Part shown: positions 25,334 to 36,700 of the stretch, piece by piece
Layout of the letters: each line of letters opens with the position of its first letter
How positions within the stretch are numbered: the first letter of the stretch is position 1
DNA from: an uncultured Prevotella sp.
Lineage (GTDB): Bacteria; Bacteroidota; Bacteroidia; Bacteroidales; Bacteroidaceae
Assembly: GCA_900768785.1 (NCBI GenBank)
Contig: CAAGEG010000058.1
Location: 1 to 39,977, forward strand
Length of the DNA stretch: 39,977 bases
Reading direction: 5' to 3'
Program-made: the position numbers and the translations under genes
The notes under the pieces: generated by a model
What the model was told of the DNA's origin: nothing
Seen by the model: the letters and a program-made list of their open reading frames with translations, nothing else
Database searches by the model: none

Positions 25334-25816
25334 TTACCTGAAATTCTTTATTACACGATCCATTTCTCTCTTGTCTTCTTTTGCACGCAGCGTCTCACGT
25401 TTATCAAACGATTTCTTTCCTTTAGCCAAAGCAATATCCATCTTTGCTCTACCCTTGTCATCTATAAACACTAATATTGGGATTATGGTATAACCAACCT
25501 GCTTAATAGCTTCATGCAATTTGAAAATTTCCCTTTTGTTCAATAACAATTTGCGGTCACGTCTTGCCTCATGATTGTTGTATGAACCAAATAAATATGG
25601 AGAAATGTTCATGCCTTTTACCCATATCTCTCCATTGTGTATATAGCAATAGCTATCAACAAGAGAGGCCTTTCCTAATCTTATTGATTTAATCTCAGTA
25701 CCGGTAAGTACAATACCTGCAGTATATATATCTACAAAGAAATATTCAAATGAAGCCTTTTTGTTACGTATATTGACAGGACTTTTTTTTCTTAATAATT
25801 CTTCTTCCTTATTCAT
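25334..25816 (-). CDS. smpB: SsrA-binding protein SmpB
   Basis: 160 aa from the ATG at 25816 (MNKEEELLRKKSPVNIRNKK); a start 7 codons upstream exists but adds MFSLSNK, not usual for the family. SmpB brings tmRNA to stalled ribosomes. Seen motifs: FVDIYTAGIVLTGTEIKSIR, SYCYIHNGEIWVKGMNISPY, HEARRDRKLLLNKREI, and the basic C-terminal tail LAKGKKSFDKRETLRAKEDK that mimics an anticodon stem. No tmRNA gene was found in this window. Confidence 0.96.
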   Translation of the reverse strand: MNKEEELLRKKSPVNIRNKKASFEYFFVDIYTAGIVLTGTEIKSIRLGKASLVDSYCYIHNGEIWVKGMNISPYLFGSYNNHEARRDRKLLLNKREIFKLHEAIKQVGYTIIPILVFIDDKGRAKMDIALAKGKKSFDKRETLRAKEDKREMDRVIKNFR

Positions 25817-25839
25817 CTTATTACTTAAAGAAAACAAAA

Positions 25840-26349
25840 TTAATCTTTCACTATAGTTACGAACTTATCTAAATTATCATCTACATAAAATGCAATACGA
25901 TTAGTCCATTGTTCCTCATTCTCCACGAACTTGTCATCAAGATCATCAAAGTCGGGAAATCTTTCAAACAATTCCATAAATTCGTCATCTGTATAATCCT
26001 TTTCTATATCTGCTCGATGTTTTTTATATAATCTATTTGCTTTATTAATAAGAGGAGCTAAATCTGTCAATCCCCATAATCTTATTGCTTTTGCAAATGG
26101 ATTATTAAAGAAAAATGGTCCCCAACCATTATATATAAGTTGCACAAAACCGCCATCCATAACTTCATCACGCAATACAGAGTATGCAATAAGAGTTATT
26201 TGATCTGCATTCAATTCTGACATATTATCACACGTCAATTTACCACCAATACTATTTAATATAGCATCAGATATAACCTTAATAAAGGCATCAATACCTT
26301 CTTGTGAAGCTAAGATCAAATCGGAATCTTTTACCAAAATATCTTTCAT
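25840..26349 (-). CDS. DUF4375 (DMP19-like) protein
   Basis: 169 aa, acidic (many Asp/Glu in the last third, DIEKDYTDDEFMELFERFPD). The central 'DEVMDGGFVQLIYNGWGPFF' followed by 'NNPFAKAIRLWGL' is the hallmark of the DUF4375 family, which includes the DNA-mimic protein DMP19 of Neisseria. Known DMP19 binds a transcription factor and blocks its DNA binding; whether this homologue does so is unknown. It leads the smpB-HAD unit, its stop lying 23 bp before smpB, and its promoter is a copy of the dispersed repeat at 26416-26500. Confidence 0.85.
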   Translation of the reverse strand: MKDILVKDSDLILASQEGIDAFIKVISDAILNSIGGKLTCDNMSELNADQITLIAYSVLRDEVMDGGFVQLIYNGWGPFFFNNPFAKAIRLWGLTDLAPLINKANRLYKKHRADIEKDYTDDEFMELFERFPDFDDLDDKFVENEEQWTNRIAFYVDDNLDKFVTIVKD

Positions 26350-26415
26350 TTGTTATTCTTTATATATAATTCTACAAATACGCAAACATGTATCACATTG
26401 TCAAATGTTGCCTTT

Positions 26416-26500
26416 CTTATGCAAAGATAGTGTCAATGAGCGCAGAGTCAAGCATACTTGAAGTTTGCCTAATGCAGTCAATCTTATGCAAAGATAGTGC
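26416..26500 (-). repeat. Dispersed promoter-bearing repeat, two half-copies, upstream of DUF4375
   Basis: CTTATGCAAAGATAGTG occurs at 26416 and 26483, 67 bp apart; the interior differs from the copies at 1-148. On the minus strand each gives TATCTTTGCATAAG. The box at 26422-26429 has CTTG exactly 19 nt upstream; the box at 26489-26496 has TTTA exactly 19 nt upstream. Both point at the DUF4375-smpB-HAD unit, so this is likely its promoter region. Confidence 0.8.
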
Positions 26501-26559
26501 AAGAATAATTAATTTTAAAATAAAATCAAACAAATCAATATAAATGTGTATAAAAACAT

Positions 26560-26567
26560 TATCTTTG
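26560..26567 (+). promoter_or_regulatory. -7 box of rfbA
   Basis: TATCTTTG followed by CAAATAAC on the plus strand, 48 bp before the rfbA ATG. It matches TAnnTTTG exactly; no TTTG -33 box is visible at 19-21 nt upstream. Confidence 0.55.
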
Positions 26568-26614
26568 CAAATAACATAACTTATTTAATAAGTTGATATA
26601 ATCAATAATTACAT

Positions 26615-27517
26615 ATGAAAGGCATTGTTTTAGCAGGAGGTAGTGGTACAAGACTCTATCCAATCACAAAAGGAATTAGCAAACAACTTTTACCTATATA
26701 TGATAAACCAATGGTTTATTATCCTATATCTGTATTGATGTTAGCAGGTATAAGAGAAATTCTTATTATTTCCACTCCCAACGATTTACCAGGTTTTAAA
26801 AGGTTGCTTGGTGATGGTTCTGATTTTGGTGTAAAATTTGAATACGCAGAACAACCATCTCCGGATGGATTAGCTCAAGCATTTATAATAGGAGAAAAAT
26901 TCATCGGAGATGACTCTGTCTGTCTTGTTTTGGGTGACAATATATTTCATGGAATGGGATTCTCCAAAATGCTAAAAGAAGCAGTTAATGATGCAGAAAA
27001 CAATAATAAAGCAACGGTCTTTGGGTATTGGGTTGACGATCCGGAAAGATATGGTGTTGCTGAATTTGATGGTAACGGCATCTGCCTAAGTATTGAAGAA
27101 AAGCCTGTACATCCAAAATCAAACTATGCTGTTGTTGGTTTATATTTCTATCCAAATAAAGTTGTTAACATAGCCAAAAACATAAAACCTTCGGCAAGAG
27201 GGGAACTTGAGATAACAACAGTCAATCAGCATTTTCTTTCATCAGGAAATTTAAAAGTGCAAACATTAGGACGTGGTTTTGCCTGGCTTGATACCGGAAC
27301 GCACGATTCTCTTGCAGAAGCATCAATTTTTGTTGAAGTTATTGAGAAACGACAAGGATTAAAGATTGCTTGTCTTGAAGGTATTGCTTATCGAAAGGGA
27401 TGGATTAGTAGAGAAAAGATGGAACAACTTGCAAAACCAATGCTAAAAAATCAATATGGACAATATTTGATGAAGGTAATTAATGGTGTTAATACATCTA
27501 ACAAAACAAACTTTTAG
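26615..27517 (+). CDS. rfbA: Glucose-1-phosphate thymidylyltransferase
   Basis: 300 aa. Makes dTDP-glucose from dTTP and glucose-1-phosphate, the first step of dTDP-L-rhamnose and related sugars. Seen motifs: the nucleotide-binding LAGGSGTRLYPITKGISKQ, YDKPMVYYPISVLMLAGI, the substrate-binding EQPSPDGLAQAFIIG, the metal-binding LGDNIFHGMG, IEEKPVHPKSNYAVVGLYFY and ARGELEITTVNQ. About ten residues longer than most at the C-terminus (VINGVNTSNKTNF). It is followed by the inverted giant gene rather than by rfbC, rfbD and rfbB, which often follow in Bacteroidetes. Confidence 0.97.
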   Translation: MKGIVLAGGSGTRLYPITKGISKQLLPIYDKPMVYYPISVLMLAGIREILIISTPNDLPGFKRLLGDGSDFGVKFEYAEQPSPDGLAQAFIIGEKFIGDDSVCLVLGDNIFHGMGFSKMLKEAVNDAENNNKATVFGYWVDDPERYGVAEFDGNGICLSIEEKPVHPKSNYAVVGLYFYPNKVVNIAKNIKPSARGELEITTVNQHFLSSGNLKVQTLGRGFAWLDTGTHDSLAEASIFVEVIEKRQGLKIACLEGIAYRKGWISREKMEQLAKPMLKNQYGQYLMKVINGVNTSNKTNF

Positions 27518-27552
27518 CCATTAAGAATGGGAGAGCTTTGTTGACAAATTCC

Positions 27553-27711
27553 TTAATTCTTCCATCGTATGAGGTTGTTATAATTAGGCAATTGCGAATA
27601 AAGTATTTTATACTCATAATTAGATATCCAATCATCTTCACTATATAATGCTGTATCAACTCCCTCATCAGTATTCTCCGACCATGTCCGATGAACGTTC
27701 TTACAAGTCAT
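27553..27711 (-). pseudogene. Short fragment overlapping the 3' end of the giant gene
   Basis: A 52-codon frame from the ATG at 27711 to the TAA at 27553, overlapping the giant gene's last 11 bases in another frame. It encodes MTCKNVHRTWSENTDEG, then VDTALYSEDDW and ends LIRWKN. The VDTALYS motif repeats a segment of the giant protein (VDTALYSDDDEM, DNA about 28910-28945), and the DNA is alike as well. It looks like debris of a second, diverged copy of the same kind of gene joined here by recombination, not an independent gene. Confidence 0.45.
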
Positions 27712-30700
27712 GCCACTTCATCTTTTTGCCGAATACCTCCGACACCTTATCATGCAACGCCTGTTTACTCTTCTGAGAGTTCTTCCATTCAGCATCTGAA
27801 GAACTCATCTGCATCCTCATAAAGTTATTCCACAGATAACCCTCGCCGTCAGCGTTGTTCCTGCAGAAAAACTTCAACATATAGTCAAAAGTAGGAGAGG
27901 GAGACATCAGAGCACGAACAATAGCATTGTTATAACCCTTCGGCAACTTGTCAAGCTCCGAAGCACTAATACCCTGCATATCACTGTTCGCCCAATGCTG
28001 AACATCTCGCATGTGATCTATCTTCTTTTGCATGAAATCTTTCGCACCTTGCTTACCCGCCTCTATAGGTCCAGACAAACGCTTAACAAAGGCGTCATAC
28101 CTCTCTACACGGTCAGCAAGATTCTTCAACTTACTCTCCTTTATCGCTGCCCTCGTCTCGTTATACACCTCACGACTGATAACACCCTCATTATAATCTG
28201 TCTTCAACTGCCTCAACTCGTTCTCCAACGCCTTCTCCTCTCTTATGCTCGCATCAATATACTTGTTGTAATATTGAGCTGCCTCAAGACCTTTAAGCTC
28301 CGCTTCCGCACGATACGTCTCTTCCTCCGTACTTACACTGATAAATCTGTCTGCAACATCATTGATACGCTCGTTAAGGTCTTCTTCTCTCATCCCCTTA
28401 CCTTCGTCCAATGCTCTTACAAAATCCTGGCCCGCCAAGTCCATGCTGCCCTGAACGGCAACACCGTTCTTACCAACTTTCTTTGGCGACTTCTTCAACA
28501 TCTTGCTTACCAACAACTCATACTCCTTCAACTCATGATTAAGCATTATGCCGACAACCCTGTTGATGTTCTCCGTTATGTCATTCTTACCCGTAGCATT
28601 CTTCACTGCTGTAAGCAACTTCGCAACCTCGCTCGCTGTCATACTATCCGTATGACCGGAACCTATAAGAACCTTCGCCATACGAACAACATCACCAACA
28701 GTCTTCTTGTCATATTCCTTCTGCTTCGACATTGCCCGGCGCAACTTCGTCAAGTTACCGCCAATAACACGCATCGCCTCCTTACGCATCGCAACATCAC
28801 CTTTGTTCTTCTCCGATAATGTCACCATGCCCTTCATCAAACGTTCTGAAGTGTCAGCCTTGCCTAAGTCAAAATCATCAAAAAGCCTATCCAAATCACC
28901 CTTTGACATCTCATCATCATCACTATACAACGCCGTATCAACTTCAACACCTATTCCCAACTCCTTACGCTTTGATATGTCACGAGCAACGTCTAATGCC
29001 GTTTCTCGCCCGTGCTCCAAACGCTCCTTGCTGCGCCACAACATGTAGCGAAGCTCGTTGTCGCCAAGTTCAAACCACTTTGGCAACTTCAATGTTCCTA
29101 AGAACTTGTCAAGCAATATGCGGACGGTGGCTTTGATTTTCTGCCATAAGGTACGCTCGCCCTCGCTGAACTCCTCAAAAGGCTTCTCCGCCATGCGTCC
29201 AAACAACTCGTCAACAGCGGTGCGTCTGTGCTGCTCGTAACTCTTGGCACGCTTTCCGTTCTTGGTGACATCATCCATAAAGGCATGACCGGCAGCATCA
29301 TCAACGCCTTTCTTCAAGTCGTCGCGCAAATGACCATACACCTCGTCAAGGAACTCGTCATAGCGTTCTTCACCCACAAGTTCACGCAAACCCTTATGCG
29401 CTATCGTCTCATGAGCAACGGAAGATATAACATCATCAACATCCTTATTGTTCGCTAACACTATAGTAATCTCGCCCGTCTTAGTGTCATACCAGCCCTT
29501 GCTCCTGCGCCTGCGCTCCTGCGCCGCTGCATCGGGGTGTGTGATTTCGCTCACGTCCTCAATGATATTGATGTCCGTGTGCAGCTTCTCACCCATCTGC
29601 TCCACAGTTCTGCGCTTCATGCCGGTATCTTTCTGCATGGTGCGAGCAAGTTCACGGTTCAATGCCTCTATCTGCTCGTCCGTGACGGCACCTGTCTGAC
29701 GCTGCTGTGGCTTACGACCTGCAGCTTCAACCATAGCATCTACCTCGCTCGGCTTCAATATACGGGTTACCTTCATCGCACCACTGATAATCCACGGATC
29801 CGTCTCAGGATTAGGGTTCGTCCTATACCTGTACGAACCATTCACAGGCAACTTAGGCAAACCTGCCAAAGAATGTTGAAACTTGCCACTCGCATTCATG
29901 CCATAGCTCATAGCCTCCTCATGATAGTCCACATCGTTTGCATACTCCACCTCTGCCCACACAAAGTTCGCAGGGAACAGTTCCTTCTCACCCGTCTCTG
30001 GATTTAGCCTATTGAACTGCAAGGCGTAGGGTATCTCTCCCAAGTGCCAACCGGGACGATAAGCCAACTTACCGCTGCCTCCCTGTGTACCCTTGCCACC
30101 AGACTTAACCTGCTTCCTTCCTGTCTTGCTCTCACCCGCAACCGGTGCTACATCAGCGTCAAGCCACACACCAAAAGGAGTAGCCTCACCGCCCGGATTG
30201 GCTACCATAGGAGGATATAACTTACCATTCTTCAGCACAAACACCTTATAGCCGATGCCTGTCTTTGTCGGCGGCTCGTCCTCGCGGATGCGGTATTCTG
30301 CTGTGTCCTCTGAAACATTTTCATCCAAAATCTTTGGATTCTCAAAATTTTCCACTACCTTTGCAGCAGAATTGGTGGTAACATTGTAGGCTTGTGCGCT
30401 TAATTGCGTGTTTAACGAGCTGGTGTTTCCACCTTTTCTGTTACTGTAAAAATCACAGAACTTTTCTTGTCCATTGCTGAATTCATTCAATATGGTATAT
30501 CTAACACCATCCTTTTCAAACTTGTAAACACGCTTGTTACCTTTTTTCTCAAGCTTCCCACGCTCAATAACTTCCGGTATAAGCAACAAGTCTTCAGCAG
30601 AAATAGTACCAATGCCCGTTCCATAATGACGCAACAAACTATGCTTAGTGCCGGCTTTGTTCTCTGTTCCTTGACGCATGACAACCTTATGCTCCTTATT

Positions 30701-33700
30701 CTCACGAACAACGGAAATAGTTTTGTTGTTATCCTTGCCACTGAACACATCAACAACCTTACGCTCGTTGTCGCCAAGCTCCATTTCCTTATAGTGCGTT
30801 CCTATATCTTCCATACGTCCGTCAACACGGCTTCCCATCTCGCTCACGCCAAGCCCATCCTCCAAAAATATCTGGTCCTCGCGAGCCACATCCTCCGTCT
30901 CCGAAGCAAGCGAAGCTCTCCGCTCTTCTGCACCCATGTCAAGGCGCGCCTGAACGTTCCTTGCCTCCACCTCACCGGCGAGTTTCAGATACTCATCATA
31001 GCTGTCAATAGATGTCCTTTCATTCAGCCTAAACTGTTCTATCGCATTGTCAAGGCTACTGTCTGCATAGCCACGCACAAAGTAATTGAAGCCTTTGATG
31101 CGCTCTTCCTTCTTGGGCATATAGCTTTCCATGCCTTTATAATCATTCACCAATGCCTCATAGACAGAAGCAGCAGTCTGATTATGGTCTTCACCCATCT
31201 CCCTTGCTTTCTCTTTAAGCTCATCAGCCCAACTCCTCGCAAGCCATTCGCTCTTTGCACGGTCGAACAAATATCTTACACCTTCCTTACTTCCACCTTT
31301 GGCGAAGCCCTCAATACGTTGTATCGCATGCTGCACCTCATGCGTAAGGGTACTTAAAGAGGTGTCATTAAGGCGGATTGTATTGCTCGCATGGTCGTAA
31401 GAACCCATTTTGCCGAATACTGCATCGCCCTCTGATGAAGTATCAATCACTATGTCACGCAACTGCGGATAGGCATTGAACAATTCATCATTCTCAAGAT
31501 AATCATCCAATTTCTTAGGCACGCCTTTCAGTCTGCGCTTCTTATCCTCCAAGTCTCTGATGCGCTCCGCCTTTTTCCGTTCCATACCGCCGACTTCATA
31601 AATGTCAGCCATATCGGTATCCTTGTTTATCTCTTCTTTGTAAGCAAGGCTTCCTTTCTCAAAAGCGTCCATAGTCTCATCAAAAGCATCATCAAGCTCC
31701 TTCTGCTCTGCTACACTCAAACGCCGACGCTCAGGATGCAGCTCGCCCAAACGGTCAAATCTGCCGTCCTCTATCTCATACCGCCACTTGCCGTCAGCGC
31801 CGCGTTCCCAGCCCGTAGCCAGCTTCACAGACTTGGCGTCCTTGCCGGCAGACTCCATCTCGCGCGCCACAGCAAGGTTGTCCAGACGAACACTCGCTTC
31901 CTCAGCCTTGTCCATCGCACCTGCTCCCTTCTCCCCGACAAACTGATAGCGTATGTCCGGGTTCGCACCGTCAAACGTACCCACGTTCTCATCGGCACTC
32001 TTTATTTGGGAGGGGAAGAAAGCGTTTACTTCACGCAACTCCCCATCATACTCGCGAATAAAACCATCATATCCCTGTGCTATCAAGGCATTCATGGCAT
32101 CTTCTCCGGCAGTATCAGTAACACATCTGTTGGGAATATCAGGATTGACAATAGGATTGCGAATATTCAAGAATGCCTCAACGGTGCGATCTCCGTATTC
32201 ATGATGCTCGTCATACACAGGAGAGAAGAAGAAGGCAGGCATCTCAACACTGCGTCTTCCGTGACTTTTGTTATCAAACACATAGAAATCACGCTCTTCC
32301 CATGTATCGTTCCATTCTTCTTCGCTTGCCTCGTTCTGCCAATAGTCTTTTTCCTTCCAATTAAGATTATCAAAATTCTCACCGGTCTTTCTGTTTACGA
32401 AAATGGTAGAGTTTGTTTGATGATATACCACCATCGGCTCACCATTCTCATCCACAACTTTCGAAGAGTTTTCTTTGACGGTTACAATTTTTTGCAGTAC
32501 CTTTGCAAGAGCTCCTTGATTAGTAGCCGGAATTTCACTTTGTGATTGGGAAGGATTAGAACGAACGTCAAGGAGCTTTTCTTGTAATGTAACCTCATGT
32601 GTATACAGTCTGTTGTCTTTATTGTTTCGGATAACCTCAACTACACAGATGTACCTCTTTCCGTCAATCATTACTGGAGCAGCTATCATACCTGTCTGTT
32701 GTTTCTTACCATTGACATGATAATAATCCATAGGCATGATTACAATGCCTTTTTCAAGAACATCCTTTACTGATGCAAAAGCAGATGATTTCATTCTGCT
32801 CAGACCATGACCCATAGAGTTCTTTACACCTCTTGCATCAAGTACAACATCGCCAAAAATACTTTTGGCAATACCACCTTGTTCCTCAAAATAAGCAATT
32901 ACCTGTTCCTTGAACGAAACACCTTCCTTCTTACCGAACTCGTCTCCGTTAAGGGAACTCACGGCTTTACCGTTAAGCAGGAAATTCTTCTTAAACGCCT
33001 TCTCCCAGTCACCAAACCACTTCTTGAAAGCCTTCGTCCGTACCTGCACCCACTGACGGGGCGATAGCTTCGACTTCTTGCCGTTGGGAGCTTTCATATA
33101 CGTCCCGTCAGCCTTAGCCCTGGCAACTATCCCGGCCTCCTCGCTGTTCGCATCATAGCGTATCTCTTCATTAACTTCCCCTGCAACCTTTCTCGGGTCA
33201 ACACCGTTAAGCATATCACTCAACACCTTATCAGCAACCTCTTCTGCCGTCGTAAAGTGAATACCAAACCAATCGGCAACACCCTTCCAAAAACGCTTCA
33301 ACGCATCCTTAACACGACCAATAGCACTCAATGCGGCTGCTTTCTCAAGAACATCGCCTTTACTATCAAGTATCCTGTTCTGCTCCGCACGCAAACGCTC
33401 CGCACCACGCCTGCCACTATATTGAGACAACACCTCGTCGGCAATATCATCATCAGTCTTCAACTCACTATATTGACTCTTTACCTCATCCCATATAGAC
33501 GTTCCCTTCATCAGCTCAACAATGTTCCTCCACTCCTCAGGGTTCGCCCTGCGCATCGCAGAAGACCACAAATGAGCATACTCATGAATAGGAGTCTCGG
33601 CATTAACCAAACGAGGATCAATATATATCTTCCCACCGGCAGTAAAGCCATAGGCATGTCCGTCAGCCGTGCGGAAGAAACGCACCTCGTCCGCATTTAC

Positions 33701-36700
33701 CTCCTGACGATCAGCAAGCCCTGTGGTATCTTTGAACTCACCACTGTACAAAGACTGCTTGATGGAACGCACGATGTCCGCCAACGGCTTGCCGTCAGCC
33801 CTGCGCAACTTAATCGCATCATAGTAATACTCCACCACATGGGCATCACCGTCATTAATGATACTACCGCTCTTCTTCGGACTCACCACGATGCTGATGC
33901 CGTCAAGCTCACCACGCATGTCAAAGTTCGACACCGTAGCATTGTGGTCAGCCAGGCGAATCGTCACTATCCGCCCGTTCTTTGTCTCAAACGTTGCATA
34001 CTCGCTCTTGCTGTTGTGGCGTGTAGCACCAAGAGCTTTGGCAACCGTACCTATAAACGTTTTTTCAAGTGTTTTCTCATTTTCTTCATAGTTTCTAACC
34101 AATTTATCAAGATTACTTAGTATCTTTGCACCGTCAGCACTTGAAACGACGGTTTGTTGATACCTTTCATTGCGAGAGGAGGAGACGGTTTCAAGTGCTC
34201 TCTTTTTTGCCTGCATCCTTGCACCATTATTCGCCTCATCCAGCACATGCTGACCTTCTTCCACAACAGTGATCACCTTAATGCCGGCACCACGCATCAC
34301 ATCAACAAGTGCGTCACGCATAGCAGCCTCATGAGGAGAAGCCTCTTTCCATCCTCCCTTCTGAAGGCGAAGACCATTCTTGTTGAAAAGTTCAAGAACA
34401 GCATCACCGACCAGCCTTTCAATGTCAGTGGACGTTCCAAGATAACCCAACCGATAGATTATCTGTCCTGCGCTATAATTTGAAGCTTTCGGTATCTTGA
34501 TGGTTGCCCAATACCGTCTTTTTACTTTTTCCCAAAGTTCCTTATCGGCAAAACTACGTCCTTCACGGTATTGGATATACAGGTCGTTGCCCGACAGTCC
34601 CGCCTTAACCTTTATCCCGTATCTTCTTTTACCGCTCTTTTGCTCCTTGAATATTACGTCTTCATCGCGTATCTCCTTTGGGAACGATGCAACATCCTCA
34701 ACGCCGATAGACATGGCATCAGAGACCAACTCATCAACACCGCCATTTCCCACGCCATTGCCTACAGGCTGAATGTTATCAATGCCTTGATCAATCCTTG
34801 TGCCAACATTCTCCAACTTAGCAATGTAATTCTCCAACGCCTCCTCTTGACCAAGCAATTCTGCACGTTCTTCAGTGGCAAGTTTAGATAAGTCCTTACG
34901 AATGTTGCCAAGCATCTCTTCCGCTTGCTCTAATGGAGTATTGCTATCCTGCAACTGCTGTAAATATCTATCATAGGCATCAGCTATCTCATCCCCATGT
35001 CTATAATCATATTCATCATACACACTCGGATGAAAAGCTTTGTTCACATCACCATTACCATCAGCCTTGATATAGGAAAGAAGCTCCAAGTCACTCATCT
35101 CACCCACACGGCGGTCAAAGGCAGCAGCCTCCTCTGGGGTCTCCATAGCAAAACCGGCGGCAGTACGCTTCGCCTCTATCTCCAAAACCCTGCGCTCAGC
35201 CATTGACACATAGTCCTCAACACCGCCATTTTCCACGCCGTTCCGTTGGCTAATAGCATTGTTCTTCCGTGCAACTGTAGCCTTCACTCCCTTATACTCA
35301 GCAAAAGGCTTCGTCTTGCGGTGGCTGCTCTCCACCCACTTCTTGAACTCCTCTTTGCTGACGGGAGTAATCTCGCCAAGCCCCGTCCAACCATCTTCAT
35401 AGTTGGAGAGGTATGCCTTTCGTGCGCTCTCAATGTCGGGAAAACCATACATTACCTTGTGCTCGTCAAAGCTGCCGTCCTTGTTCACTTGGTCAACGAC
35501 AAACACATCACCCTGCGATGGGTCTTCGGAGAAGAACACGTCGATATGGTCACCATCCACGCCCTCCGTGCCACGAATGTAGCCGTAGGTGTTATGCATC
35601 TCCTGTTCCCACTGCTTGCCGCTGGCATCAGTACCACGACGTACAGAACCTTTCGGGTTCTCTATGGTAACGTCGTAGCCATCAATCTTGACGTGTCCTT
35701 TCTTGTAGTTCCCTGCCTCTTTCTGTGCTTCGGTAGGGGTGGTGTTTACCTCTGTCTCTGCTGCCGCCAATGCTGCCTGCACACCGCCCGTAGATTGATT
35801 TTCAGCAACTTTTTCACCTTTCGCTTGCGTTGTTGAAGAATTTACTTTACCTTTGCCTGCAGAAATGGATGACACGTTTGTATGTTCATCATTTTCAGAC
35901 AAAATAACATCGCCACGAGATTGAAGGCTTATTGCGGGTGCAGAATTTTCTGCATGACTGATGGAGGAAATGCCGCCCTCCGACGATGTATCTTCTTGCC
36001 GTATGTCATCTAATTTGGCATACGGCTCTTTCTTTTGATTGAACAAAGATTTATGGAGAACGATTTTGCCATTCTCCTCAATCTGTGTTAATTCAGCGAA
36101 GAATCGCCCAATTTTCTTTATAAATACAACCGTTCTTTTCCCATCGGACATTGTCTCCTTAATAGCATCCGGGTTATCAAGAACTGTCTGAATGTTCAAA
36201 TATTTGCTGACATCTACTTCTTTTGGCGAAACCTGCGTTCCTGCTCCGCTATGATTTCTGAGAGCATGGTCTATGAAATAGCCTTTGCCACAGTAAATTC
36301 TTTGGTCTTTTAGGGTAGAACTTACTAACGATAAGAAACGAGTAGGAATATATGCAATAGGCTCAAGTCTATTACCGAACTCTTCAAATATTTCTTCTCT
36401 GGTTTTACCTACAGCGTGTGATAAGTTTTCTTCGGAAAGCCAATCTACGATGCGAGCCTCCATTTCTGTGCGCTCTGCACCGCTTATTTCAGTGGTCTCC
36501 TGTAAATCGTTTTGGCGTTCTCCGTCATTTCTATTCTCTCCGCCATCTCCTTCAGTTCTTCCTCCACTGTCGGCCGTCCGTTTTCCAACCTTATCTCGTT
36601 CTCCACCTGCAGCGTCTCCTGTGCTTCCTTGCTGCCTTCTTTGGCTTCCGCTATTATCGTTAGCCAAAACATCGCTTCCATGTTTTCCATTATAATCAAT

